A DNA stretch of 5,302 nt from an uncultured Paenibacillaceae bacterium (GTDB lineage: Bacteria; Bacillota; Bacilli; Paenibacillales; DA-C8). The DNA lies in contig CALGAO010000044.1 of the NCBI GenBank assembly GCA_937957685.1, positions 1-5,302 of the forward strand, given 5' to 3'. Under the pieces are notes generated by a model, which was given only the letters and a program-made list of their open reading frames with translations, was not told where the DNA came from and did not search any database. Below, piece by piece: positions 1 to 5,302 of this stretch (position 1 is the first letter of the stretch; every line of letters begins with the position of its first letter). The position numbers were made by a program, and so were the translations under genes.

Positions 1-18
1 ATGTATCCTGCAAGCGGG

Positions 19-24
19 AGGAGG
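19..24 (+). promoter_or_regulatory. Ribosome binding site of the GntR regulator gene
   Basis: AGGAGG matches the anti-Shine-Dalgarno sequence perfectly and sits 7 bases before a TTG codon at 32. No ATG or GTG at suitable spacing competes in the same frame, so this site decides the TTG start. The operon promoter and any GntR operator must lie left of the window, since only 31 bases precede the gene. Confidence 0.85.
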
Positions 25-31
25 CGACAAC

Positions 32-427
32 TTGATCCTGCCCTCAGACACAACGAAACCGATCTATGTCCAGTTAGCCGGCTGGCTGGAAAACGAGATT
101 CTGGCCGGCAACCTGCTTCCTCACGAGAGGATCTTCTCCCAATATCAGCTCGCGGATATGTTCAACATCAATCCTGCAACCGCAGCCAAAGGGTTGTCGC
201 TGCTGCTGGAGGAGGGACTCGTGTACAAGAAGCGGGGGCTGGGCATGTTCATCGCCGAACACGCCCAGGAAGCCATCCGCAAGAAGCGCAGGGAGCAGAC
301 GCTGCAGCAGCTCATCCGCGATGTGGTGGCGGAAGCGGACAACCTCGGAGTAGAGGAGAGTGAATTGCTCGACATGATCCAGCAAGCCATCGCCAGTAGA
401 AAGGATGATAGACATGAACGTGATTGA
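32..427 (+). CDS. GntR-family transcriptional regulator, short YtrA-like type
   Basis: Predicted cytoplasmic DNA-binding repressor of 131 residues. Residues about 10-75 form a GntR winged helix-turn-helix: it opens with PIYVQLAGWLENEILAG, the helix-turn-helix covers about 38-62 (SQYQLADMFNINPATAAKGL), and the wing ends in KKRGLGMFI (66-74). The remaining ~55 residues are charged and helical, far too short for a FadR, HutC or MocR effector domain. That architecture is typical of the YtrA subfamily, whose members usually sit first in an operon with the ABC transporter they control. The start is TTG, supported by the perfect AGGAGG site 7 bases upstream. The gene overlaps the downstream ATPase gene by 14 bases. 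By family analogy it probably represses its own operon and is released under a stress such as envelope damage; the signal is unknown. Family assignment is firm, subfamily likely. Confidence 0.93.
   Translation: MILPSDTTKPIYVQLAGWLENEILAGNLLPHERIFSQYQLADMFNINPATAAKGLSLLLEEGLVYKKRGLGMFIAEHAQEAIRKKRREQTLQQLIRDVVAEADNLGVEESELLDMIQQAIASRKDDRHERD
400..405 (+). promoter_or_regulatory. Ribosome binding site that selects the ATPase start
   Basis: AAAGGA lies 8 bases before the ATG at 414. An in-frame ATG at 405 overlaps this motif and has no usable spacing of its own, so 414 is preferred. The site lies inside the end of the GntR gene. Confidence 0.6.
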
Positions 428-1316
428 GTGCCGCCAGCTGTCCAAGTCCTACCTCAGGAAACGGGCGCTGCATCAGCTCACCTTCTCGATCAGGGAGAAC
501 ACGATCACCGGTGTGATCGGCCGCAACGGCGCAGGCAAGACCACCCTGCTGAAGATCATCGCCGGTTTCTACCGACCCAGCTCTGGCGAGATCACGGTGT
601 TCTCGGAGCGGCCCTTCAACAGCGTGAAAGTCTCACAAAATATGATCTACATCGACGACCAGATCACCCTGCCAACCTCCCTCAGCTTGCTCGACATCCT
701 GCACATGGCCGGCCGCTTCTACCCCAACTGGGATCATGATCTCGCCGCTCGCATGCTCGACTACTTCAACCTGGACCCGCTGCAACACCTTCATCATCTG
801 TCCAAGGGACTGCGCAGCACATTTCTTGCGATCGTGGGCCTGGCAGCCCGCTGCCCGCTGACGATCTTCGACGAACCGACCACAGGCATGGATGCCGCGA
901 TACGCAAGGATTTCTATCGGGCGTTGCTCAAGGAGTATCTGGCCCATCCGCGCACGATCCTCCTGTCGAGCCATCTCCTGCATGAGTTGGACGATCTGCT
1001 GGAGGATGTCCTGCTCATCGACCGGGGTGAGCTGAAGCTGCATCTGCCGGTCGACGAGCTGAAGGAGTATGCGGTGGCGATCATCGGCGACCGGGAGCTC
1101 GTCGAGTGGGTGATCGCGAGCCGGACTGTCTATCACCGGCAGCAGAGCGGAATCAGCAGATATGCCGCCATCATCCGGCGGGATGAGGACGTACTGGAAG
1201 AAGCTCGCCAGCACGGACTGGAGATTGCCCCCGTATCTCCGGAAGACATCTGCGTGTATCTGACGAATCAGACGAAAGGGCGGATCGATGATGTATTTGA
1301 CCGAACCGAGTCTTAA
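414..1316 (+). CDS. ABC transporter ATP-binding protein (YtrB-like, ABC-2 export type)
   Basis: Cytoplasmic ATPase of 300 residues, predicted to power the membrane protein encoded next to it. Seen in the sequence: Walker A GRNGAGKTT (36-44); a Q-loop region at YIDDQ (79-83), where acidic D82 may replace the usual glutamine; a divergent signature LSKG (129-132) in place of LSGGQ; Walker B LTIFDEP (149-155) with catalytic E154; D-loop GMD (158-160); and switch histidine H187 in LLSSHLLHE. Residues about 205-300 form a C-terminal extension typical of ABC-2 type exporters. The start at 414 is chosen over 405 because of ribosome binding site spacing; the difference is three residues. It overlaps the GntR gene by 14 bases and the membrane protein gene by 29. 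A single NBD gene implies a homodimer. The substrate cannot be inferred; drug, peptide or lipid export are all possible. Confidence 0.95.
   Translation: MNVIECRQLSKSYLRKRALHQLTFSIRENTITGVIGRNGAGKTTLLKIIAGFYRPSSGEITVFSERPFNSVKVSQNMIYIDDQITLPTSLSLLDILHMAGRFYPNWDHDLAARMLDYFNLDPLQHLHHLSKGLRSTFLAIVGLAARCPLTIFDEPTTGMDAAIRKDFYRALLKEYLAHPRTILLSSHLLHELDDLLEDVLLIDRGELKLHLPVDELKEYAVAIIGDRELVEWVIASRTVYHRQQSGISRYAAIIRRDEDVLEEARQHGLEIAPVSPEDICVYLTNQTKGRIDDVFDRTES
1275..1280 (+). promoter_or_regulatory. Ribosome binding site of the membrane protein gene
   Basis: AAAGGG lies 7 bases before the ATG at 1288, inside the 3' end of the ATPase gene. A second ATG follows immediately at 1291 (10-base spacing), so the first methionine is only slightly preferred. 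Confidence 0.55.
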
Positions 1317-2025
1317 GCGTGTGATCTGGAATCAATACCTGTTCAAGATGACGGCCTTGCCCGGCTTGTTCACTTCCCTGATCCTGACCCAACTGGCCGC
1401 CTTCGCCCTGTCGCTGGACGGGACGGGGGGCACCTCGATCGGATTTGACACGATCACCGTAAGGATCACGCACTTCTCCGGAGACCTGATCTTCTACTTC
1501 ACCCTGATGTGGGCGTACATCGCCGGGATCATGCTGACGATCAGACAGTACCGGAATGCGGACTTCTTCTTCGTCACCAACCGGTGGACCCAGCATCTGT
1601 CCACCATCGCGCTGTTGCTGACAGCCAGCCTGTATGCGGGCATCGTGACTCCCCTGCTCGGCAACCTGCTGAGGCTGGTCATCTACTGGAGCCATCCGGA
1701 CAACGTCATGACCGCGATCGCTCCGCGGCCGGGAGACCTGCTCCTGAACCTGCTCATCACGACATGGTATGCGGCCCTGCTGTCCTGTTTCGGCTACCTG
1801 ACCGGGATGCTCGCCCAGCTGAACAGGGTCTTCATCATCCTGATCCCTGCCCTGATCATCGGATCGGTATATGCGCAGGATTCCGGCGGCATCCTGACGG
1901 CAGCGATCCGGTTCTACGCTGCGGAGACCTCCATTCTGCTTCTCAGCGTGAAGGCGGCTCTGACCCTTGCCATCGTCTATCCGTTTACCATGCTCATCAC
2001 CAGTTCATTGGAGGTGCGGCGGTGA
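1288..2025 (+). CDS. Integral membrane protein, probable ABC transporter permease
   Basis: Protein of 245 residues with about six hydrophobic segments, near residues 24-42, 65-86, 105-130, 150-175, 180-196 and 215-238, the number expected for an ABC-2 type permease half. The N-terminal ~20 residues are basic and the ends LEVRR and LTIRQYRN are positively charged, consistent with cytoplasmic ends. I see no diagnostic motif and do not recognise the subfamily from sequence alone. The role as permease rests on topology and on its place directly after the only ATPase gene, with which it overlaps by 29 bases. Its stop overlaps the GTG start of the next gene (GTGA, 4 bases). It probably dimerises around two ATPase subunits in the cytoplasmic membrane. 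The gene is certain, the permease role likely. Confidence 0.85.
   Translation: MMYLTEPSLKRVIWNQYLFKMTALPGLFTSLILTQLAAFALSLDGTGGTSIGFDTITVRITHFSGDLIFYFTLMWAYIAGIMLTIRQYRNADFFFVTNRWTQHLSTIALLLTASLYAGIVTPLLGNLLRLVIYWSHPDNVMTAIAPRPGDLLLNLLITTWYAALLSCFGYLTGMLAQLNRVFIILIPALIIGSVYAQDSGGILTAAIRFYAAETSILLLSVKAALTLAIVYPFTMLITSSLEVRR
2010..2014 (+). promoter_or_regulatory. Ribosome binding site for the GTG start at 2022
   Basis: GGAGG lies 7 bases before GTG 2022. The same reading frame is open far upstream (from 1509), but that part only shadows the permease gene; this site together with the GTGA overlap fixes the true start. Confidence 0.8.
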
Positions 2026-2720
2026 ATACGTTAATCGGTATAATGGCGCTTGTCATCGTCCTGTTGATCGCGGGCAGGATCATCAACAGGATCGTCTCCT
2101 TCAGCGGACGCAGGGCCTGGCTGCTGATCGGCGGCTACCTGTTGCTCCTGGTGATCACCGTCCCGTTGATCTACCTGGTCCCGGAAGCCAGGAAGGACGT
2201 TCGTCGATCCGAAGTTGTGCTTCAGGCAGAGCGGGCGAACAATGCGTTCATCTCGGCGATCCAGCAAGGGCGGTTGCCGCCAAGGGAGCATATGCGCGAG
2301 CTCCACAGCTGGAGCTTCCGCTACGAGCAGCCGGATCTGAAGCTGAAGTCGTATCATTGGGAGGAGCGCGTCCAGGTGTTGGTCAAGCGGAACCCCAGCC
2401 TCGGACAAGAGATTCGCCTCACCTGGTATTCGACTCCCTATCTCCTGCTGGAATATCCGTACGACTTCACCCATTTGCTGGCGCTGCCGGAGGTGGAATT
2501 GTCCGATGACACGCTGATCATCCGGAATCTGGAGATGCGAATGAAGAAGGAGCTCATTCACTTCCTATCGGAATCCCACATGCATTCCTTCACCGGGGAG
2601 GATCGGCGGATATACGGCCCCTCGGTCATGTGGGGACAGGAGTGCCTCTATCTGGAGGTTCCGGAGCATCTCCGGATAAGCGCAAGCGACGTGATGAATC
2701 TGATATTCGTGGAAGAATGA
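2022..2720 (+). CDS. Unrecognised membrane-anchored protein, fourth gene of the ABC operon
   Basis: Protein of 232 residues that I do not recognise. Residues 3-18 and 32-53 are strongly hydrophobic, joined by a short basic loop (R19, R23, R30, R31). By the positive-inside rule that loop should be cytoplasmic, placing the ~175-residue soluble C-terminal part outside. A second basic cluster after the second helix (R57, K58, R61, R62) weakens this prediction. The soluble part mixes charged and aromatic residues, for example HSWSFRYEQ (95-103) and YLLLEYPYDF (140-149), has one cysteine (C208), and shows no catalytic motif or lipobox. The GTG start overlaps the permease stop by 4 bases and has a strong ribosome binding site, so co-translation with the transporter is likely. 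It may be an accessory or sensing subunit of the transporter; this is inferred from position only. Codon use looks like that of its neighbours. Confidence 0.85.
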   Translation: MNTLIGIMALVIVLLIAGRIINRIVSFSGRRAWLLIGGYLLLLVITVPLIYLVPEARKDVRRSEVVLQAERANNAFISAIQQGRLPPREHMRELHSWSFRYEQPDLKLKSYHWEERVQVLVKRNPSLGQEIRLTWYSTPYLLLEYPYDFTHLLALPEVELSDDTLIIRNLEMRMKKELIHFLSESHMHSFTGEDRRIYGPSVMWGQECLYLEVPEHLRISASDVMNLIFVEE

Positions 2721-2742
2721 TAGGTTGACCGCGGTCGTTGAA

Positions 2743-2780
2743 CAGGGATGATGCTGTCCGGCATCATCCCTGCTTTATTT
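2743..2780 (+). terminator. Rho-independent terminator of the ABC operon
   Basis: A perfect 12-bp inverted repeat (CAGGGATGATGC at 2743-2754, GCATCATCCCTG at 2761-2772) closes a 6-base loop TGTCCG and is followed by CTTTATTT. It begins 22 bases after the stop of the fourth gene and separates that operon from the xylanase gene. The stem is symmetric, but the T-rich tail is on the + strand only, so termination of rightward transcription is the expected role. Confidence 0.9.
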
Positions 2781-2805
2781 CCCCTTCTGTTCCAGATTCT
2801 ATAAT
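2778..2805 (+). promoter_or_regulatory. Candidate sigma-A promoter of the xylanase gene
   Basis: TATAAT at 2800-2805 is a perfect -10 box in the AT-rich part of the intergenic region. The -35 is weak: the best near the right spacing is TTTCCC at 2778-2783 (16-base spacer, 3 of 6 matches to TTGACA), touching the terminator tail. No extended -10 TGn is present. A poor -35 may mean that an activator is needed. Transcription would start near 2812, giving a leader of about 128 bases. TATGAT at 2814-2819 is a weaker alternative -10. Confidence 0.45.
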
Positions 2806-2806
2806 T

Positions 2807-2833
2807 TTTGGAGTATGATCTGAGATTTCCAAA
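2807..2833. repeat. Inverted repeat next to the predicted transcription start
   Basis: TTTGGA (2807-2812) and TCCAAA (2828-2833) form a perfect 6-bp inverted repeat with a 15-base spacer, directly after the TATAAT box. Half-sites 21 bases apart centre to centre would lie about two helical turns apart on one face of DNA, compatible with a dimeric regulator. Such short repeats also arise by chance in AT-rich DNA. Confidence 0.3.
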
Positions 2834-2898
2834 GTGAAGGCATGTCTCGAGGCATATATCATGATGGTTAGAGAAGGGAGGTGCGGGTCCACACCATT

Positions 2899-2913
2899 AT
2901 GCAAACGCTTTAA
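2899..2913 (+). promoter_or_regulatory. Catabolite-responsive element (cre), probable CcpA site
   Basis: ATGCAAACGCTTTAA fits the cre consensus WTGNAANCGNWWNCA at every position except one (A instead of C at the next-to-last base), with the central CG intact and a near-palindromic AAACGCTTT core. It lies about 88 bases after the predicted transcription start and 26 bases before the xylanase ATG. A cre in that place usually blocks elongation when CcpA with HPr-Ser-P is bound. Carbon catabolite repression is the expected control for a xylanase gene in Bacillota. Confidence 0.7.
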
Positions 2914-2926
2914 TCCCAATCAGAGT

Positions 2927-2933
2927 AAGGAGG
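2927..2933 (+). promoter_or_regulatory. Ribosome binding site of the xylanase gene
   Basis: AAGGAGG lies 6 bases before ATG 2940. It selects that methionine over the in-frame ATG at 2952, which would shorten the signal peptide n-region by four residues. Confidence 0.85.
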
Positions 2934-2939
2934 AAGAAC

Positions 2940-5302
2940 ATGACGAGCAAGATGTCAAGGAAACTTCTCGCATGGGTCTGCTGTCTGGCGCTGGTCCTGA
3001 CCTCGTGGCCGCTGGCCGCGATCGCGGCGGAAGACGACGAGGACAGCGGCACCGTCATCTACCGCATGCAGGAGGATCCGGGTATCCCTCTGGCTGAGGA
3101 AAACGCCAGCTTCGTCTTCACGGACCACCTGATGAACAGCGGCGGGGGACCCAGGATCGTCTCGTATCAGGGCGGCAAGTCGATTCACGTCGCGGAAAGG
3201 GAAAATAACTGGAACGGCGTGGACATCAGACTGAACTCGCTGAATCTGCAACCCGGCGTGGAGTATACGTTCACCGTGACTGGCCATGTGGAAGGGACCA
3301 CCCCACCCGCCGGCTCACAGCTTGTGTTCCTCAATCCGAACCCCTTCGGCCGGTTCGGCAGCTATCAGCAGCTGATCGTTCAGGCGATGACCGAAGGAGA
3401 CTTCACCATCCAGTACAAGACCAGCTTCACCAGCGCGGATATCGCTGCCCTGAAGAATGATTCCTACTTCCGCACGCAGACCAACGATACCGCCAGGAAC
3501 GTGCCGTTCTATGTCGACGACATCATCATCACCCAGGCTGCGCCGACTGTCATCTATGACATGCAGAAGGATCCGGGCATATCCGGCGCTGATGACGGAG
3601 CGGCGTTTGCCGGCACCGACTATCTGACCAACAGCGGCGGCGGCACGCGCTCCATCGTCACCTACAACGGCGGCAAGTCGATCTATCTGACGGATCGGAC
3701 AGCGGACTTTTTCGGCGTGGACATCAAGCTGAGCACGCTGAACCTGTCTCCGGGCACAGAGTACACCTTTACGGTCTATGGCCATGTGGACGAGGAAGCG
3801 GAATTGCCTGGCGGTTCCCAGATCGTGTTCAGCAATCCGAACCCGTTCGGCCCCTATGGCCAATATCAATGGCTGGTCAACAAACCGTTGACGAACGGCG
3901 ACTTCTCGCTGGAATACAAGGCCGTGTTCTCCGCCGCCACCATCGCCCAGATCGGCGCCCAATCCTACTTCCGCATCCAGACCAGCTCGCAAGCCAGCAC
4001 CGTGCCGATCTACATCGACAACATCACGGTCACGGCCAGACCGGCGGATGAGGAACCGGCGGATCCGGAATGGGATCTCACGCTGGATTCCCTGCATGAG
4101 GTGTACAAGGACTTCTTCCTGTTCGGCAACATCGCCTCACCGCATCAGGTGGACGATGAAGAGTTCGTCGCGATGTTCACGCACCACTACAGCGTCGTGA
4201 CCGCCGAGAACCATATGAAGCCCGAGGCGCTCAGTCCATCCAAGGGCGTCTATAACTTCGCGAATGCCGACAAGCTGGTCGATTGGGCGCTGGAGAACGG
4301 CATCAAGGTCCACGGCCATGCGTTGATCTGGCACTCCCAGACGTCGCCCTGGCTGAACAGGAACGCGGAAGGACAGCCGCTGACCCGCGAGGAGGCGCAA
4401 GCGAACCTGTTCGAATATATCGATAACGTCGCCGGCCATTTCCAGGGCAAGCTCATCTCGTGGGACGTGGTGAACGAGGCGTTCGCAGACGGCGTATCCT
4501 TCAACGGCAACTGGAAGGACAGCCTGCGCAAGAACTCCCCCTGGTATCTGGCTTATGCCAACGGAGCGGATGAAGAGGCCGGAGAGAGCGGCGCGGACTA
4601 TATCTACGACGCGTTCGTCCGGGCCCGTCAGGCAGATCCGGACGCCACGCTGTATTACAACGACTACAACGAGGAATTGCCCTCCAAGCGCGACGCGATC
4701 GCGGCGATGGTCGAGGATCTCAATGCCCGGTGGGCGGAGGACTCGCGTAATACCGAGCCGGATCGCCTGCTGATCGAAGGCATCGGCATGCAGTCTCACC
4801 ACTTCACCGACTCCCTGAGCCTTGAGAATGTGGAAAATGCGATCAAGCGCTACATCGAGACCGGAGCCGTCATCACCGTGTCCGAGCTGGATATCCCGTA
4901 CGGAAGCTACAGCAATTTCGAGAGCCGGACCGCTCCTCTGAACCAGCAGGAGCAGGTCATCCAGGCGCAGAAATACGCCCAGCTCTTCCAGATCTACAGG
5001 AAGTACGCGGATTCGATCGAGCGCGTCACCATCTGGGGCATCGCCGATCCGTACAGCTGGCGGTCCGCAGGCTATCCTCTCCTCTTCGACAGGCAGCATG
5101 CCGCCAAGGAAGCCTACTATGCGGTCATCGACCCGGACGGCTATCTGGCCGAGAATCCTCCGCCTCCGCCGCCGGTGCTCCCCGAGGCCAGCGCCATGAG
5201 AGGCTCGCCCGTCATCGATGCGGAGAAGGATGAGATCTGGGCCATCGCGCCGGAGATCAACGTCAACAAGCGGCCGGACGGCCAGACGGCGGATGCCGCA
5301 TC
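2940..5302 (+). CDS. Secreted multimodular GH10 endo-1,4-beta-xylanase, 3' end outside the window
   Basis: Hydrolyses internal beta-1,4 bonds of xylan outside the cell. At least 787 residues are present with no stop before the edge. Signal peptide: basic K4, R7, K8, hydrophobic 9-28, cleavage near AIA-A (29/30). Two CBM22-like xylan-binding modules follow at 39-198 and 204-365. The GH10 domain spans about 381-735: TAENHMKPE (421-429), HGHALIWH (458-465), acid/base E513 in WDVVNEAF, YYNDYN (572-577), GMQSHH (617-622), nucleophile E649 in TVSELDIP, and WGIADPYSW (699-707). All key GH10 residues I can check are kept, so it should be active. A proline-rich linker (739-748) leads into MRGSPVIDAEKDEIW (753-767), the typical beginning of a CBM9 module. 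In related Paenibacillus and Thermoanaerobacterium enzymes CBM9 is often followed by SLH domains for cell-wall anchoring; here that is inference. The gene has its own leader with a cre site and is separated from the upstream operon by a terminator. Confidence 0.96.
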   Translation, partial: MTSKMSRKLLAWVCCLALVLTSWPLAAIAAEDDEDSGTVIYRMQEDPGIPLAEENASFVFTDHLMNSGGGPRIVSYQGGKSIHVAERENNWNGVDIRLNSLNLQPGVEYTFTVTGHVEGTTPPAGSQLVFLNPNPFGRFGSYQQLIVQAMTEGDFTIQYKTSFTSADIAALKNDSYFRTQTNDTARNVPFYVDDIIITQAAPTVIYDMQKDPGISGADDGAAFAGTDYLTNSGGGTRSIVTYNGGKSIYLTDRTADFFGVDIKLSTLNLSPGTEYTFTVYGHVDEEAELPGGSQIVFSNPNPFGPYGQYQWLVNKPLTNGDFSLEYKAVFSAATIAQIGAQSYFRIQTSSQASTVPIYIDNITVTARPADEEPADPEWDLTLDSLHEVYKDFFLFGNIASPHQVDDEEFVAMFTHHYSVVTAENHMKPEALSPSKGVYNFANADKLVDWALENGIKVHGHALIWHSQTSPWLNRNAEGQPLTREEAQANLFEYIDNVAGHFQGKLISWDVVNEAFADGVSFNGNWKDSLRKNSPWYLAYANGADEEAGESGADYIYDAFVRARQADPDATLYYNDYNEELPSKRDAIAAMVEDLNARWAEDSRNTEPDRLLIEGIGMQSHHFTDSLSLENVENAIKRYIETGAVITVSELDIPYGSYSNFESRTAPLNQQEQVIQAQKYAQLFQIYRKYADSIERVTIWGIADPYSWRSAGYPLLFDRQHAAKEAYYAVIDPDGYLAENPPPPPPVLPEASAMRGSPVIDAEKDEIWAIAPEINVNKRPDGQTADAA
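3054..3533 (+). repeat. First CBM22-like module (tandem repeat copy 1)
   Basis: Encodes xylanase residues 39-198, from VIYRMQEDPGI to YVDDIIIT. The core SIHVAERENNWNGVDI followed by L.PG.EYTFTV.GHV is CBM22-like (CBM_4_9 superfamily, beta-sandwich). Hand alignment with copy 2 gives about 88 identical positions in 162, with two one-residue gaps. It carries W91 in the NNWNG segment, where copy 2 has F257. Confidence 0.8.
3549..4034 (+). repeat. Second CBM22-like module (tandem repeat copy 2)
   Basis: Encodes residues 204-365, from VIYDMQKDPGI to YIDNITVT, only five residues after copy 1. Shared blocks include NSGGG, GGKSI, NPNPFG, SYFR.QT and VP.Y.D. It lacks the first-copy W91 (F257 here) but has W311 in QYQWL, where copy 1 has Q144. 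It is followed by an acidic, proline-containing linker (366-378) before the GH10 domain. Confidence 0.8.

Noticed and set aside
1..363. ATG-initiated frame of 120 codons from base 1
   Set aside because: It overlaps the GntR gene in another frame; its product is Arg/Gln/Gly-rich without any domain, while the GntR frame has a perfect ribosome binding site and a clear family match.
2727..2736. Perfect 10-bp palindrome GACCGCGGTC between the last operon gene and the terminator
   Set aside because: With no loop it cannot form a hairpin of note, and a single 10-bp palindrome in GC-rich DNA is weak evidence for an operator at the end of an operon.
2880..2895. Possible riboswitch or T-box-like element in the leader (GGTG...CACC)
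   Set aside because: Only a 4-bp stem can be drawn, no T-box or other conserved riboswitch motif is visible, and no terminator/antiterminator pair precedes the xylanase start.
2834..3097. GTG-initiated frame of 87 codons covering the leader and the xylanase signal peptide region
   Set aside because: It has no ribosome binding site near 2834, runs out of frame through the xylanase start, and gives an Arg/Gly-rich low-complexity C-terminus.
3315..4097. Open frame of 260 codons on the minus strand opposite the CBM22 repeats
   Set aside because: Same shadow effect; its apparent internal repeats (RIAEHDL / RIEEHKL) only mirror the duplicated CBM22 modules on the + strand.
4137..5099. Long open frame of 320 codons on the minus strand inside the xylanase gene
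   Set aside because: It lies wholly opposite the GH10 coding sequence, which has clear catalytic motifs. GC-rich third positions create such antisense frames, and the translation shows no recognisable domain.

Overview
The window looks like a moderately GC-rich Bacillota chromosome, most likely Paenibacillaceae (Paenibacillus or a relative such as Cohnella). This is inferred from strong AGGAGG-type ribosome binding sites, TTG and GTG starts, a Rho-independent terminator, a CcpA-type cre site, and a large multimodular secreted xylanase of the kind typical of that family. No RNA gene, mobile element or CRISPR array was seen.

Bases 1-2720 hold a tightly packed four-gene operon on the + strand. 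It encodes a short YtrA-type GntR regulator (32-427, TTG start), an ABC transporter ATPase (414-1316), a six-helix membrane protein that is probably the permease (1288-2025), and an unrecognised protein with two N-terminal membrane segments and a ~175-residue soluble domain (2022-2720, GTG start). Successive genes overlap by 14, 29 and 4 bases, so translational coupling is likely. The layout resembles the small GntR/ABC export modules of Gram-positive bacteria, in which the regulator controls its own transporter, often in response to cell-envelope or antibiotic stress. The substrate cannot be read from sequence. A perfect 12-bp stem-loop terminator (2743-2780) ends the unit.

Bases 2721-2939 are the intergenic control region. 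After the terminator come a perfect TATAAT -10 box with a poor -35, an inverted repeat next to the predicted start of transcription, a near-consensus cre site in the leader, and a strong ribosome binding site.

From 2940 to the right edge runs one open reading frame without a stop. It encodes a secreted GH10 endo-1,4-beta-xylanase: signal peptide, two tandem CBM22-like modules, a complete GH10 catalytic domain with both catalytic glutamates, a proline-rich linker, and the first residues of what looks like a CBM9 module, cut by the window end. Related enzymes continue with CBM9 and S-layer homology domains that hold them on the cell surface. The xylanase appears to be a separate transcription unit under carbon catabolite control, with no visible functional link to the ABC operon.

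I found no clearly new system. The best candidates for follow-up are the unrecognised fourth gene of the ABC operon and the reciprocal tryptophan changes between the two CBM22 copies.
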